Shown here: positions 33,806 through 42,234 of the stretch, in pieces | Layout: each line of letters begins with the position of its first letter | How positions within the stretch are numbered: the stretch's first letter is position 1 | Assembly: GCF_001424755.1 (NCBI RefSeq) | Contig: NZ_LMRF01000001.1 | Coordinates: 1,234,021 to 1,298,020, forward strand | Direction of reading: 5' to 3' | Origin: Marmoricola sp. Leaf446 | GTDB taxonomy: Bacteria > Actinomycetota > Actinomycetes > Propionibacteriales > Nocardioidaceae | DNA length: 64,000 nucleotides | Notes under the pieces: model-generated | What the model was told of the DNA's origin: nothing | The model's database searches: none | Seen by the model: the letters and a program-made list of their open reading frames with translations, nothing else | Program-made: the position numbers and the translations under genes

Positions 33806-35047
33806 GTGTCGTCGGCCCGTCGTTCCGCTGCGGTCCTGCTGCTCGTCTCGGTCGTCGCCTTCGCGGTGGTGGCTGCACTGCTCGTTCCCTGGGACTGGGT
33901 GCCCGGTGGACGGGTGCTGCCGGTGCCGCCCGGTGAGCTGTTCACGGGCCGGGAGGTCGAGCGCGCCACGGCGTACTCCTCGGCGCAGCGGCACCTCGGC
34001 TGGGGATCGCTCGTGGTCTCGCTGCTGGTGGGCCTGGTGCTCGGCCTGACGCCGCTGGGCGCCCGCGTCGTACGCCGGCTCCATGGCTGGTGGTGGTGGC
34101 GCGTCCTGCTGGCGACGCTGCTCGTGCTGGTCGTGGGCGTCCTCGCGACCGCTCCGTTCGCGGTGCTGGTGCGGCGCAACGCGCTGGAGGCGGGGCTGAG
34201 CACGCAGCCGTGGTCGGGCTGGCTGCGCGACCAGGTGGTCTCGCTCGGCCTGTCCTGGGTGTACGCCGGCTTGGTGGTGCTGCTCGTCGTCGGGGTTGCC
34301 CGCCGGGTGCCGCGGCGGTGGCCGCTGGTCGTCGGGGCGGTGGCGGCGCTGCTCGTGGTGGTCGGGTCGTGGGTCTACCCGGTGGTCGTCGAGCCGCTGT
34401 TCAACCGGTTCACCTCGCTGCCCGACGGGCCGCTGCGCTCCGACGTGCTGGCGCTGGCCCGGGAGGAGGGGGTGCCTGTCTCCGACGTGCTGGTGGCGGA
34501 CGCGTCGCGTCGTACGACCACGCTGAACGCCTACGTCTCCGGGTTGGGCAGCACCCGTCGGGTGGTGCTCTACGACAACCTCGTCGACGACGTGCCGCGG
34601 CGCGAGACCCTGGTGATCGTGGCGCACGAGCTGGGGCACGCCAAGAACCACGACGTGGCGGTGGGGACGACGCTGTCGGCTCTCGGGGTCGCCGCGGGGG
34701 TGGGCCTGCTGGGCCTGGTCGCGGGGCCGGTGCTGCTGCGGCGGTCGGGCGCGGACTCCCTCGGCGTGCCCGAGGTGGTGCCGCTGGTGCTGGCGCTCGT
34801 CACGGTCGGGACGCTGCTGGCGAGCCCGGTGGAGAGCACCATCAGCCGGGCGGTCGAGGCCAGGGCCGACCGGGAGTCGCTGGCGGCCACCGGCGACCGT
34901 GCCGCGTTCGAGCGCATCCACGCACGACTGGCCGTGCGGTCGCTGGCCGACCCGGAGCCGCCGGCGTGGAGCCAGCTGTGGTTCGGCTCGCACCCCACGG
35001 CCCTGCAGCGGATCGGGCTGGCACGGGGGCTGGAGCGGGTGCGGTGA
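33806..35047 (+). CDS. M48 family membrane metalloprotease (Ste24-like)
   Basis: Integral membrane peptidase of 413 aa, related to CAAX prenyl protease 1. Membrane helices at about 8-28, 65-90, 95-120, 145-170 and 175-195 precede the ASRRTTTLNAYVSGLGSTRRVVLYDN substrate-binding region. The zinc motif HELGHAKNHD starts at His274. Two further helices and EARADRESL (third ligand Glu) follow, then SHPTALQRI. GTG 33806 starts 4 nt after the preceding stop, so the two peptidases are co-transcribed. It probably degrades membrane or lipoprotein precursors; bacteria lack prenylated CAAX proteins. Confidence 0.87.
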   Translation: MSSARRSAAVLLLVSVVAFAVVAALLVPWDWVPGGRVLPVPPGELFTGREVERATAYSSAQRHLGWGSLVVSLLVGLVLGLTPLGARVVRRLHGWWWWRVLLATLLVLVVGVLATAPFAVLVRRNALEAGLSTQPWSGWLRDQVVSLGLSWVYAGLVVLLVVGVARRVPRRWPLVVGAVAALLVVVGSWVYPVVVEPLFNRFTSLPDGPLRSDVLALAREEGVPVSDVLVADASRRTTTLNAYVSGLGSTRRVVLYDNLVDDVPRRETLVIVAHELGHAKNHDVAVGTTLSALGVAAGVGLLGLVAGPVLLRRSGADSLGVPEVVPLVLALVTVGTLLASPVESTISRAVEARADRESLAATGDRAAFERIHARLAVRSLADPEPPAWSQLWFGSHPTALQRIGLARGLERVR

Positions 35048-35076
35048 TGCGGAGGCGGTGGCCCGGGACGCAGCAC

Positions 35077-35113
35077 GCGCCCGACCCGGTCAGCGAGTGA
35101 CCGGATCGGGCGC
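35077..35113. terminator. Hairpin terminator after the M48 protease gene
   Basis: Arms GCGCCCGACCCGGTCA and TGACCGGATCGGGCGC pair at 15 of 16 positions around a 5-nt loop. Confidence 0.65.
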
Positions 35114-35117
35114 GCGT

Positions 35118-35186
35118 GACGGCGGCTCACCACCCCCCGGCAGTGCGGGTGCGTTGCTCGGGCGCACCCGCTGAGAAGCCGCCGTC
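35118..35186. other. Nested inverted repeats in the intergenic region
   Basis: An outer 10-bp pair GACGGCGGCT / AGCCGCCGTC encloses an inner 9-bp pair GCGGGTGCG / CGCACCCGC (35145-35171). Lying between the convergent M48 and flp genes, it could terminate flp transcription. Confidence 0.45.
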
Positions 35187-35261
35187 GGGCCCACGCGCGT
35201 GGTCGCGTGGGACGTCAGGCCGTCTCAGACGGTCGGTGCGTGTCCGAGGGTGCGGGAGTGG

Positions 35262-35471
35262 CTAGGCGCACGTGGCCGAGGTGGTGGCCTTCGAGGCGAC
35301 GGTGGTGCAGGTGTCGGTGAAGACCTCCTTGATGACCCCGCCGAGCAGGAAGACGATGGCGACGACGAGGGCGGCGATGGCGGCGACGAGCAGGCCGTAC
35401 TCCACAGCGGAGGCGCCCTCCTCGTCACGGCGCTCCTTGAGCATCTGCAGGGCGACGTAGAGCTTGATCAT
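35262..35471 (-). CDS. flp: Flp type IVb pilin
   Basis: Major subunit of the Tad pilus. The 69-aa precursor has a short basic leader, then the class IVb cleavage and Flp motif in RRDEEGASAVEYGLLVAAIA: cleavage after Gly with Glu-Tyr at positions 5-6 of the mature part. One hydrophobic helix (about 24-47) and a short tail with two Cys (DTCTTV and ATCA) that could form a disulfide complete it. I start at ATG 35471. It is separated from the regulator gene by 180 bp holding a 7-2-7 dyad and an AT-richer promoter, so it probably has its own strong promoter. Confidence 0.9.
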   Translation of the reverse strand: MIKLYVALQMLKERRDEEGASAVEYGLLVAAIAALVVAIVFLLGGVIKEVFTDTCTTVASKATTSATCA

Positions 35472-35581
35472 CGTGATCTCTTTTCGTGAGCAGCGAGTGT
35501 TGTCGTGCTGACCGGGAGGCCAGTGGGATAACTCTCCCAAATCGGACAGATCCGGACATCGTGCTCACGGACGATTCATCG

Positions 35582-35597
35582 TGACCATTATGGGTCA
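35582..35597 (-). promoter_or_regulatory. Candidate flp promoter with palindromic -10 region
   Basis: Read on the minus strand, TGACC-CATAAT-GGTCA places a good -10 hexamer (CATAAT) exactly between 5-bp inverted arms. This predicts a start near 35580 and a roughly 110-nt leader for flp. Confidence 0.4.
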
Positions 35598-35605
35598 TTT
35601 GCGGA

Positions 35606-35623
35606 GTAGTCCGGACGGACTAC
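35606..35623. promoter_or_regulatory. 7-2-7 inverted repeat ahead of flp
   Basis: GTAGTCCG-GA-CGGACTAC, 8-bp arms, centred about 35 bp upstream of the predicted flp start and overlapping its -35 region. Same core as the dyad at 28693. It could also fold as a small hairpin after the regulator gene, 29 nt past its stop. Confidence 0.55.
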
Positions 35624-35651
35624 CCGACCCCGTGCCGGGATGGCCGTTCGG

Positions 35652-36290
35652 TCAGCCCGGCGGGGTCGCGTCGGCGATCAGGCCCATTCGCATCGCGGTG
35701 ACCAGGGCCTGGGCCCGGTTGGCGGCGCCGAGCTTGTCGTAGATGCGGCCGATGTGGCTCTTGGCCGTGGACTCGCTGAGGTAGAGCTTGGCGGCGATCT
35801 GGCTGACCCCGAGCCCTTCGGCGAGCAGGTCGAGCACCTGCCGCTCGCGGTCGGTCAGGCGCGGGGCGCCGGAGCGCATCCGGCGCATCATCGCCTCGGC
35901 GAGCCCGGTGCAGGTGAAGGTCAGCGGTGCCACCGAGGCCTGCTTGGCGGCGGAGACGACCGTCGAGGTGGGGGCGTCCTTGCCGACGAAGGCCGACGCG
36001 CCGGCGTCCATGGCCGCGAACAGCTGCTCGTCGCCGGCGTACATCGTCAGGACCACCAGCCCGATCTGCTTGTCCTCCTTGCGCAGCGTGCGCACCACGT
36101 CGAGGCCGGAGCCGTCGGGGAGCCGCACGTCGGTGACCACGACGTCGGGCCGCAGCCGCTCGACCTGGGCGAGACCGTCGGCCACCGATCCGGCCTGGCC
36201 CACCACCTCGAAGCGGTCGTCCTGGGCGAACGCTCCGGCGAGACCCTGGCGGATCAGCTCGTGGTCGTCGATCAGCAGCACCGTGGTCAT
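35652..36290 (-). CDS. NarL/LuxR-type response regulator of the Tad locus
   Basis: DNA-binding response regulator of 212 aa. The receiver domain (1-120) has acidic pocket Asp8-Asp9, phosphoacceptor Asp54 (VTDVRLPDGSG), a Thr switch (VVLTMYAGDE) and Lys in FVGKDAPTS. A GerE-type helix-turn-helix (about 148-205) reads LTDRERQVLDLLAEGLGVSQIAAKLYLSESTAKSHIGRIYDKLGAANR. It lies 39 nt after the histidine kinase gene on the same strand, its likely partner. NarL-type regulators bind two heptamers in inverted 7-2-7 arrangement, which matches the dyads in this window. Confidence 0.92.
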   Translation of the reverse strand: MTTVLLIDDHELIRQGLAGAFAQDDRFEVVGQAGSVADGLAQVERLRPDVVVTDVRLPDGSGLDVVRTLRKEDKQIGLVVLTMYAGDEQLFAAMDAGASAFVGKDAPTSTVVSAAKQASVAPLTFTCTGLAEAMMRRMRSGAPRLTDRERQVLDLLAEGLGVSQIAAKLYLSESTAKSHIGRIYDKLGAANRAQALVTAMRMGLIADATPPG

Positions 36291-36329
36291 CGCTCACGCG
36301 GGCAGGGAGCCCGGCCTCCGGTCGAGACG

Positions 36330-37850
36330 CTACCGCGCGGGCGCCCCGACCCTGACCTGGACACGGGTGCCGGGGCGCTGCGGGGTCGGGGCCTCGATGC
36401 CCAGCTCGGCCCCGATCGCCACCGAGCGCTCGCGCATGATCTTCAGGCCCTGGGAGTCCGCGCGCGGTCGGTGGCCGCGGGTGCCGTCGTCGCGAACCTC
36501 GACCTCGGCGAACGGCGCCCGGACGGTGCACCGCAGCCACAGGTTGGCGGCGCCGGAGTGCTTGCGGGCGTTGTTCATCGCCTCCTGGGCGATCCGCATC
36601 AGCTCGAACTCCTGGTCGCGGGGGAGCCGAGGCCCCTCCTCGTCGAGGGTGACGTGCACGGTCATCGTCGAGGTCGTCCCGACCTGGTTGGCGTACGCCG
36701 AGAGGCTCTCGCCCAACCCGGAGCTGGCCGCCAGCTCGTGACGCAGGTCGAAGATCGAGTGGCGCAGCTCGGCCACCACCCGCGTCACCTCCTCGCGCAG
36801 CTCCACGATGCGGTCCAGCTGGTCGGGGTCGCGTGTCCCGGAGGCGAGGTTGTCGACGAGGTAGCCCAGCCCGGCGACGTCCTGGGCCACCCCGTCGTGG
36901 ACCTCACGGGCGATGCGTTGCCGCTCCTGCGCGGTCGCGCTGTCACGCACCCGCCCGAAGAGCAGGGCGGCCTGGAGCTGGACGGCGAGCCGGGACAGGC
37001 GCGTGCGGAGGGCCAGGGCGTCCGCCGACTCCACGGGCCGCAGCGCCTCCACGACCAGCACCGCGATGGTCTCGTCGTTGGCGACGAGCGGCAGCGCCAG
37101 CCGTCGCTCGCGCAGCATCATCGCCTCGTACTCCCAGCACCGGGCCGAGAGCTCCTCGGCCCACATCATCGCGCCGGGCTCGGTGCCGGCGGTGTAGCGC
37201 AGCGGGACCATGGCCCCGGTGGCGGAACGGGTGAACACGCCGGCGGCGCGGAGCGGAACGGTCTCGTCGGCCTCCTCCATCACCTGCTCGGCGATGCCCA
37301 CCGCGTCCAGGCCGCCGCTCAGCCTGCCGGCCAGCGCCTCGAGCCGACGGATCAGGCCCACGGCGCTGCGGTAGGACGAGTCGGTGTCGGTCGTCGCCTG
37401 GGCCGTGCGCAGGGTGCTGCCCAGCAGGCCGAGGCCGATGCCGGTCACGAGCCACATCAGCGCGTTGGTCGCGAACTCGGTGTTCCAGTCGCGGACCACA
37501 CCCAGCCGGGCGAGCACCATGACGGCCAGCTCGAGGACCACCACGCGGGTGAGCCCCAGCCGGCCGCTGTCGAGCGCGGCGACGAGGGCGGGGACCACCA
37601 GGTAGGGCGTGACGGTGGCGTGGTCGGGGAAGACCAGTGCGGCCGTGACGGCGACGACAGCCGCCTCCAGCAGCGCGACGACCGTCTGCGACCAGCTCGT
37701 GCGGGTCCCGGCGAGGAGCGCCAGCACCGCGGTGGCCACGACCACGGCGACGCCGATCAGGTCCTCGGCACCAGCCAGGACCGTCAGCGGGATGAGCGCT
37801 GCCAGGGTGAAGACGCGAGCGGCCAGCGCCACGCGGCCGATGTCGGTCAC
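36330..37850 (-). CDS. Membrane sensor histidine kinase (NarX/DesK type, HisKA_3)
   Basis: 506-aa sensor with about five to six N-terminal membrane helices (residues 10-165), a GAF-like region (about 185-300) and a HisKA_3 dimerisation helix with the phosphoacceptor His318 in QRIAREVHDGVAQDVAGLGYLVDN. The ATPase domain has the N-box MRIAQEAMNNARKHS and DDGTRGHRP. The expected DNGxG motif is altered to DDGTRG, but G2-like GLKIMRERSVAIGA is present. The GTG at 37850 starts 3 nt after the tadC stop. It is embedded in the pilus operon, so it probably tunes pilus expression. Confidence 0.9.
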   Translation of the reverse strand: MTDIGRVALAARVFTLAALIPLTVLAGAEDLIGVAVVVATAVLALLAGTRTSWSQTVVALLEAAVVAVTAALVFPDHATVTPYLVVPALVAALDSGRLGLTRVVVLELAVMVLARLGVVRDWNTEFATNALMWLVTGIGLGLLGSTLRTAQATTDTDSSYRSAVGLIRRLEALAGRLSGGLDAVGIAEQVMEEADETVPLRAAGVFTRSATGAMVPLRYTAGTEPGAMMWAEELSARCWEYEAMMLRERRLALPLVANDETIAVLVVEALRPVESADALALRTRLSRLAVQLQAALLFGRVRDSATAQERQRIAREVHDGVAQDVAGLGYLVDNLASGTRDPDQLDRIVELREEVTRVVAELRHSIFDLRHELAASSGLGESLSAYANQVGTTSTMTVHVTLDEEGPRLPRDQEFELMRIAQEAMNNARKHSGAANLWLRCTVRAPFAEVEVRDDGTRGHRPRADSQGLKIMRERSVAIGAELGIEAPTPQRPGTRVQVRVGAPAR

Positions 37851-37853
37851 GGG

Positions 37854-38792
37854 TCAGAGTCTGCCCGAGAACGTCCCCAGCATGGAGATGCCGGCCGGCC
37901 CGAGGACCGCGATGAACAGGCACGGCAGGATGCAGAAGATCAGCGGGACCAGGATCTTCACGGGCACCTTCTGTGCCGCGGCCTCGGCCCACTGCCGGCG
38001 CTTGACCCGCATCTCCGAGGACTGGACCCGCAGCACCTGGCCGACCGGGATGCCGAACGCATCGGCCTGCACCATGGCGCCGACGAAGGTGCGTACGTCG
38101 GGCAGGTCGGTGCGCTCGCCGACCGAGCGCAGCGCCTCGGCGCGCCCGCGCCCGATCTGCATCTCCTGCAGCATCCGGGCGAACTCGTCGGACAGCGGGC
38201 CCTCGGTGTTCTTGGCCACCTGGGCCACGGCCGCGTCGAAGCCGAGCCCGGACTCCACGGAGATGGTCAACAGGTCGATGGCGTCGGCCAGCGCCTTCTG
38301 CATCTGCTCGTTGCGGTCGTGGGCGCGCTGGTAGAGGTAGAGGTCGGGGGTGCTGTAGCCGATCAGCGCGAACACGACCACCAGGCCCAGGGTCACCGGG
38401 AACGACGTGCCCATCAGCACCAGCAGCAGCAGGGAGAGTGCGAGGGCGACGACGAATCCGACCACCTTGCCGGCGATCACCCGGTCGACGGTCCACCCGG
38501 CCGGGTTGCCCGCCTTCTCCAGCTTCTCGCGCACCCGCAGGTGGGCGTCGGCGGGGCTCATCCGGCGCCCGATCCCCTGGGTGCGGGCCAGCAGCGGGAC
38601 GAGCACGCGCTCGGCGAACGAGGCGTCGCCCTCGGCGCGCATGTCGTCGGGCACCGAGGTCATCGCCTCGAGCACCTCGAGCGAGCGACCGACGCCGGTG
38701 GCCTCCTTCGTCAGTCCGCCGACGGCGCCGAGGACGAGGAACAGGCTGAGGAAGATCAGGCCGATGCCCGCGGCCAGCACGAGCGTCGTCAT
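37854..38792 (-). CDS. tadC: TadC, type II secretion F-domain inner membrane protein
   Basis: Platform protein of the Tad pilus machine, 312 aa. An N-terminal helix (about 4-25), a pair of helices at about 113-150 and the T2SSF domain (about 175-300: LADAIDLLTISVESGLGFDAAVAQV, ALRSVGERTDLPDVRTFVGAMVQADAFGIPVGQVL) lead to the final membrane helix. It overlaps tadB by 4 nt (ATGA). TadB and TadC are thought to form the membrane ring driven by TadA. Confidence 0.9.
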   Translation of the reverse strand: MTTLVLAAGIGLIFLSLFLVLGAVGGLTKEATGVGRSLEVLEAMTSVPDDMRAEGDASFAERVLVPLLARTQGIGRRMSPADAHLRVREKLEKAGNPAGWTVDRVIAGKVVGFVVALALSLLLLVLMGTSFPVTLGLVVVFALIGYSTPDLYLYQRAHDRNEQMQKALADAIDLLTISVESGLGFDAAVAQVAKNTEGPLSDEFARMLQEMQIGRGRAEALRSVGERTDLPDVRTFVGAMVQADAFGIPVGQVLRVQSSEMRVKRRQWAEAAAQKVPVKILVPLIFCILPCLFIAVLGPAGISMLGTFSGRL

Positions 38793-40729
38793 ATGTCCAC
38801 CTTCGCGACCTTCATCATCCAGGTGAAGCCCACGACGAGGAGCACTGCCATCAGCCCGATCAGGACGTAGCCGATGGGAGTCGTGTAGAGCACGCTCACG
38901 TAGTCGGGGTTGCTCAGGGAGAGGTAGAGCAGGAACATGGGCGGCAGCGCACCGAGGATCCAGGCCGAGAGCCGGCCCTCGGCGCTCAGGGCGAGGACGT
39001 GACGGCGGAGGTACTCCCTCTCACGCAGCGTGGCCGCGACCTGGAGCAGCAGCTCGGCCAGGTTGCCGCCCACCTGGCGCTGGATGCGGATGGCCATCAC
39101 GACCCACTCGAAGTCCTTGCTCTCCATGCGCTCGGCGACACCGCCCAGCGACTCCTCCAGGGGCACGCCGAGCCGGCTCTCGACGATGACGCGTCGGAAC
39201 TCGCCGGCGATGGGGTCGGCCCCCTCCTTGACGATGGTGTCGACCGACTGGGCCAGCGACAGACCCGCCGACAGGCTGCCCGACATCAGCTGGAGGGTGT
39301 CGGCGAGGCCGGACGAGAAGGCCTTGAGCCGTCGCGACTTCTTCAGCCCCAGGAACAGCCATCCGCCGACCGCCCCGAGTGCGAGGAAGACCAGCGCGAC
39401 GAGGATGTTGCCGCGGCTGAGCAGCATCCCGAGCACGGCGGCCAGGACGGTCGTCCCGGCGTGGACGAGCAGCCACTCGGCGGGCTTCAGGGACATGCCG
39501 GCGGCGTCGAGGCGGGCCGCGATCCTGGCCTCGAGGCCCTCGTTGCCGGCCAGTGCCTTCTCGGCCACGCTGCGGGCCTGGGCACCGAGGCCCTGGTCGC
39601 CGGGCGCGGCCTGGTCGACCCGGGGTGCGCCGTACACGCCGTAGGCCTCGAGCTGCTTGCGCAGCTTCTCGTCCTTGGACGCGCCCGGGCGCACCAGGAA
39701 CAACGCCGCCACGATGCCGAGCAGCCCGAGCCCGATGGCCCCGACACCGACGCCGACGGCGGAGGGGGGAAGGTCGATGCGCGGCCCGGCGGCCGCGACC
39801 GGGCCGGCGGCCGCGGGGGCCTCGACCGGCTCCGCCCGCGCCTCGGCCGACCCGACCGTCAGGTAGGCGCTGGCGATCACGGGCCGCCCGTCGACGGGCA
39901 CGGTCACCGTCACGTCGGCCTGTTGCTCGGTGCCCTCGGGGAGGGTGACGTCGACGGCGAGCTGGCGTCGCAGTGCGTCGGCCTCGCCCGCGAAGGTGGC
40001 GCTCAACGAGGCCGGGTCGGCGTCCATGACCCGGCCCCCGCCGGCCTGGGCGATGAGCTGCAGCGGCTGGCTGGCCGCGTCGGCCTGCTGGAGCGAGACG
40101 ACGTCGACGGACACGTCCTCCTCGGCCAGGGTCTTGAGCACCTGCGACAGCGGGGTGTCGGTGGTGTCCTTGCCGTCGGAGAGCACCAGCAGGCTGCGGG
40201 CGCCCTCGTCGCCGCTCGCCTCGACGGCGCCCAGCACCCCGTCGTAGAGCGCGGTGTCGCGGGTCAACGTCAGTCCGGCCACCGCGCGACGCAGGGCGGC
40301 GCGGTCGCGCGAGGGCTCCACGAGCACCTCGACGTCGTCGTCGAAGGAGACCAGTCCGACGGCGACGTCGGCCGGGGCGGAGTCGAGGAAGAGGGTCGCG
40401 GCCTGCTTGGCGGCGGCGATCCGCTCGCCCCGCATGCTGTTGCTGGTGTCGATCGCCAGCACCGTCGTACGCCGCACGTCGGTGTTGCCCGTCGCCGCGA
40501 CGGCCGTCGCCCGGGCGGCCGTCCCGCCGACCTCCACGGCGACGCCGCTCGTCTCGACCTCGCCGTCGGCGGGCACCGAGACGAGCAGTCGCACCCCGCC
40601 CTGGCGGACCTCGGCGTGGTCGATGCTCGCTCCTGCGCCCGCGGCGTCGGCGGCCGAGGCGGGGGCGAGGCCGCCCAGCGCGAGCAGCGCCCCGCCCGCG
40701 ACCGCGGCGAGGCCGACGCGCGGCCTCAC
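38789..40729 (-). CDS. tadB: TadB fused to an exported von Willebrand A domain
   Basis: 646-aa fusion. Residues 1-27 are a signal peptide (ending ASA). Residues about 85-265 are a vWA domain with the MIDAS motif DTSNS (94-98), TRDTALYDGV and VLSDGKDTTDTP, predicted outside the membrane. A membrane helix at about 325-345 brings the chain into the cytoplasm. A linker and a TadB-type T2SSF region follow, with helices near 430-465 and 585-640 and the core LADTLQLMSGSLSAGLSLAQSVDTIVKEG. Normal TadB is about 300 aa. The vWA part may bind metal and pilus or wall ligands. The GTG start overlaps tadA's stop. Confidence 0.87.
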   Translation of the reverse strand: MRPRVGLAAVAGGALLALGGLAPASAADAAGAGASIDHAEVRQGGVRLLVSVPADGEVETSGVAVEVGGTAARATAVAATGNTDVRRTTVLAIDTSNSMRGERIAAAKQAATLFLDSAPADVAVGLVSFDDDVEVLVEPSRDRAALRRAVAGLTLTRDTALYDGVLGAVEASGDEGARSLLVLSDGKDTTDTPLSQVLKTLAEEDVSVDVVSLQQADAASQPLQLIAQAGGGRVMDADPASLSATFAGEADALRRQLAVDVTLPEGTEQQADVTVTVPVDGRPVIASAYLTVGSAEARAEPVEAPAAAGPVAAAGPRIDLPPSAVGVGVGAIGLGLLGIVAALFLVRPGASKDEKLRKQLEAYGVYGAPRVDQAAPGDQGLGAQARSVAEKALAGNEGLEARIAARLDAAGMSLKPAEWLLVHAGTTVLAAVLGMLLSRGNILVALVFLALGAVGGWLFLGLKKSRRLKAFSSGLADTLQLMSGSLSAGLSLAQSVDTIVKEGADPIAGEFRRVIVESRLGVPLEESLGGVAERMESKDFEWVVMAIRIQRQVGGNLAELLLQVAATLREREYLRRHVLALSAEGRLSAWILGALPPMFLLYLSLSNPDYVSVLYTTPIGYVLIGLMAVLLVVGFTWMMKVAKVDI

Positions 40730-42234
40730 CGGAACCCGCCGCCGGTGGAGAAGACCCGCGGGTCGACGGTGACGTTGTTGTGGGCCATCTTCTCGAGGAA
40801 CTTCGGGCGCAGGCCGGTGCTGCGCAGCGTGCCGAGCGACTTGCCCTCGGAGTCGAAGCCCGCGGAGTTGTCGAACAGGAAGACGTCCTGCAGCGTGATC
40901 ACGTCACCCTCCATGCGCTCCACCTCGGTGACGTGGGTGATCCGACGGGTGCCGTCCTTGAGCCGCGCCTGGTGCACGACGAGGTCGACGGCCGAGGCGA
41001 TCTGCTCGCGGATGGCGCGCACCGGGAGGTCCATGCCCGCCATCAGCACCAGCGTCTCGAGACGGGAGCAGGTGTCGCGCGGCCCGTTGGAGTGGACGGT
41101 GCAGATGGAGCCGTCGTGACCGGTGTTCATCGCCTGCAGCATGTCGAGGGCCGAGGCGTCACGGACCTCGCCCACGACGATGCGGTCGGGTCGCATCCGC
41201 AGGGAGTTGCGGACCAGGTCGCGGATGGTCACCGCGCCCTTGCCCTCGATGTTGGCCGGCCGGGACTCCAGGCGGACGACGTGGTCCTGCTTGAGCTGCA
41301 GCTCGGCGGCGTCCTCGATGGTGACGATCCGCTCGTCGGACGGGATGAAGGACGACAGCACGTTGAGGGTGGTGGTCTTGCCCGCGCCGGTGCCGCCCGA
41401 GACCACGACGTTGAGCCGGCCGCGCACGCAGGCGTCGAGGAAGTCGGCCGTGCTCTCGGTCAGGGACCCGAAGCGGATCAGGTCGTTGACGGTCAGCGGG
41501 TCGGTGGCGAACTTGCGGATCGTCAGGGAGCTGCCGTCGATCGCCAGCGGCGGCACCACGGCGTTGACGCGGCTGCCGTCCTGGAGCCGCGCGTCGACCA
41601 TCGGCGAGGCCTCGTCGACGCGGCGGCCGATGCGCGAGACGATCTTGTCGATGGTGCGGCGCAGGTGCGCCTCGTCCTTGAACGTGCCGTCGGTCTTGGT
41701 GAGCTTGCCCTTGCGCTCCACCCAGATGTCGTAGGGCCCGTTGACCATGACCTCGGCGACGTCCTCGTCGCGCAGGTAGGCCTCGATGGGCCCGTGGCCG
41801 AGGATGTCGTCGGAGATGTCCAGCGTGATCCGCTCGCGGTCGGCGCGGGTCAGCGGCCGGTTGGTCGCGGCCAGCACGTCGGCCAGGACCGCGTTGACCT
41901 TGGCCGCGAGGTCGGCGGGGGTCATGTCGCTGTCGTAGAGCTGGGGGCCGAGCTCCTGGAGCAGCTCGGAGTGGACGTGCTCCTTGAGGTCCTGGAACCG
42001 GTCCTCGGCACCGGATCTGGCGCCGTTGGCCTCGGCCATGGCGGTGAGCCGGGACGGCGTGGGTGCCGTCGGCGCGGCGGGGGCGGTGCCGTCGGCCACG
42101 GCCCGGTCGACGTCCGCGTGCCGCGTCGGCGCGGTCGCGGGGGGGACCGAAGCGGCCGGGCGGGTCTCCGCGGCCGGCGCGGCGGCGTCACCGGTCCGGC
42201 CGAGGGCGGCGATGCGGTCGCTGAGGCTGCTCAC
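40726..42234 (-). CDS. tadA: TadA, pilus assembly/secretion ATPase (CpaF)
   Basis: Hexameric cytosolic ATPase powering Flp pilus extension and retraction. The 502-aa product has a disordered Ala/Pro/Thr-rich N-terminus (1-75), an N-terminal domain with LGHGPIEAYLRDEDVAEVMVNGP, the Walker A GGTGAGKTT (280-288), Asp box ERIVTIEDAAELQL, Walker B-like MRPDRIVVGEVR and the His box GSICTVHSN. The start is a GTG overlapping the cpaE stop. The C-terminus reads VDPRVFSTGGGFR. Confidence 0.94.
   Translation of the reverse strand: MSSLSDRIAALGRTGDAAAPAAETRPAASVPPATAPTRHADVDRAVADGTAPAAPTAPTPSRLTAMAEANGARSGAEDRFQDLKEHVHSELLQELGPQLYDSDMTPADLAAKVNAVLADVLAATNRPLTRADRERITLDISDDILGHGPIEAYLRDEDVAEVMVNGPYDIWVERKGKLTKTDGTFKDEAHLRRTIDKIVSRIGRRVDEASPMVDARLQDGSRVNAVVPPLAIDGSSLTIRKFATDPLTVNDLIRFGSLTESTADFLDACVRGRLNVVVSGGTGAGKTTTLNVLSSFIPSDERIVTIEDAAELQLKQDHVVRLESRPANIEGKGAVTIRDLVRNSLRMRPDRIVVGEVRDASALDMLQAMNTGHDGSICTVHSNGPRDTCSRLETLVLMAGMDLPVRAIREQIASAVDLVVHQARLKDGTRRITHVTEVERMEGDVITLQDVFLFDNSAGFDSEGKSLGTLRSTGLRPKFLEKMAHNNVTVDPRVFSTGGGFR

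Noticed and set aside
35640..38870. A 1,076-codon open frame on the plus strand
   Set aside because: It is exactly antisense to the regulator, kinase and TadC genes, whose domains are clear; its product is low-complexity Gly/His/Arg/Gln sequence typical of the complementary strand of high-GC genes.
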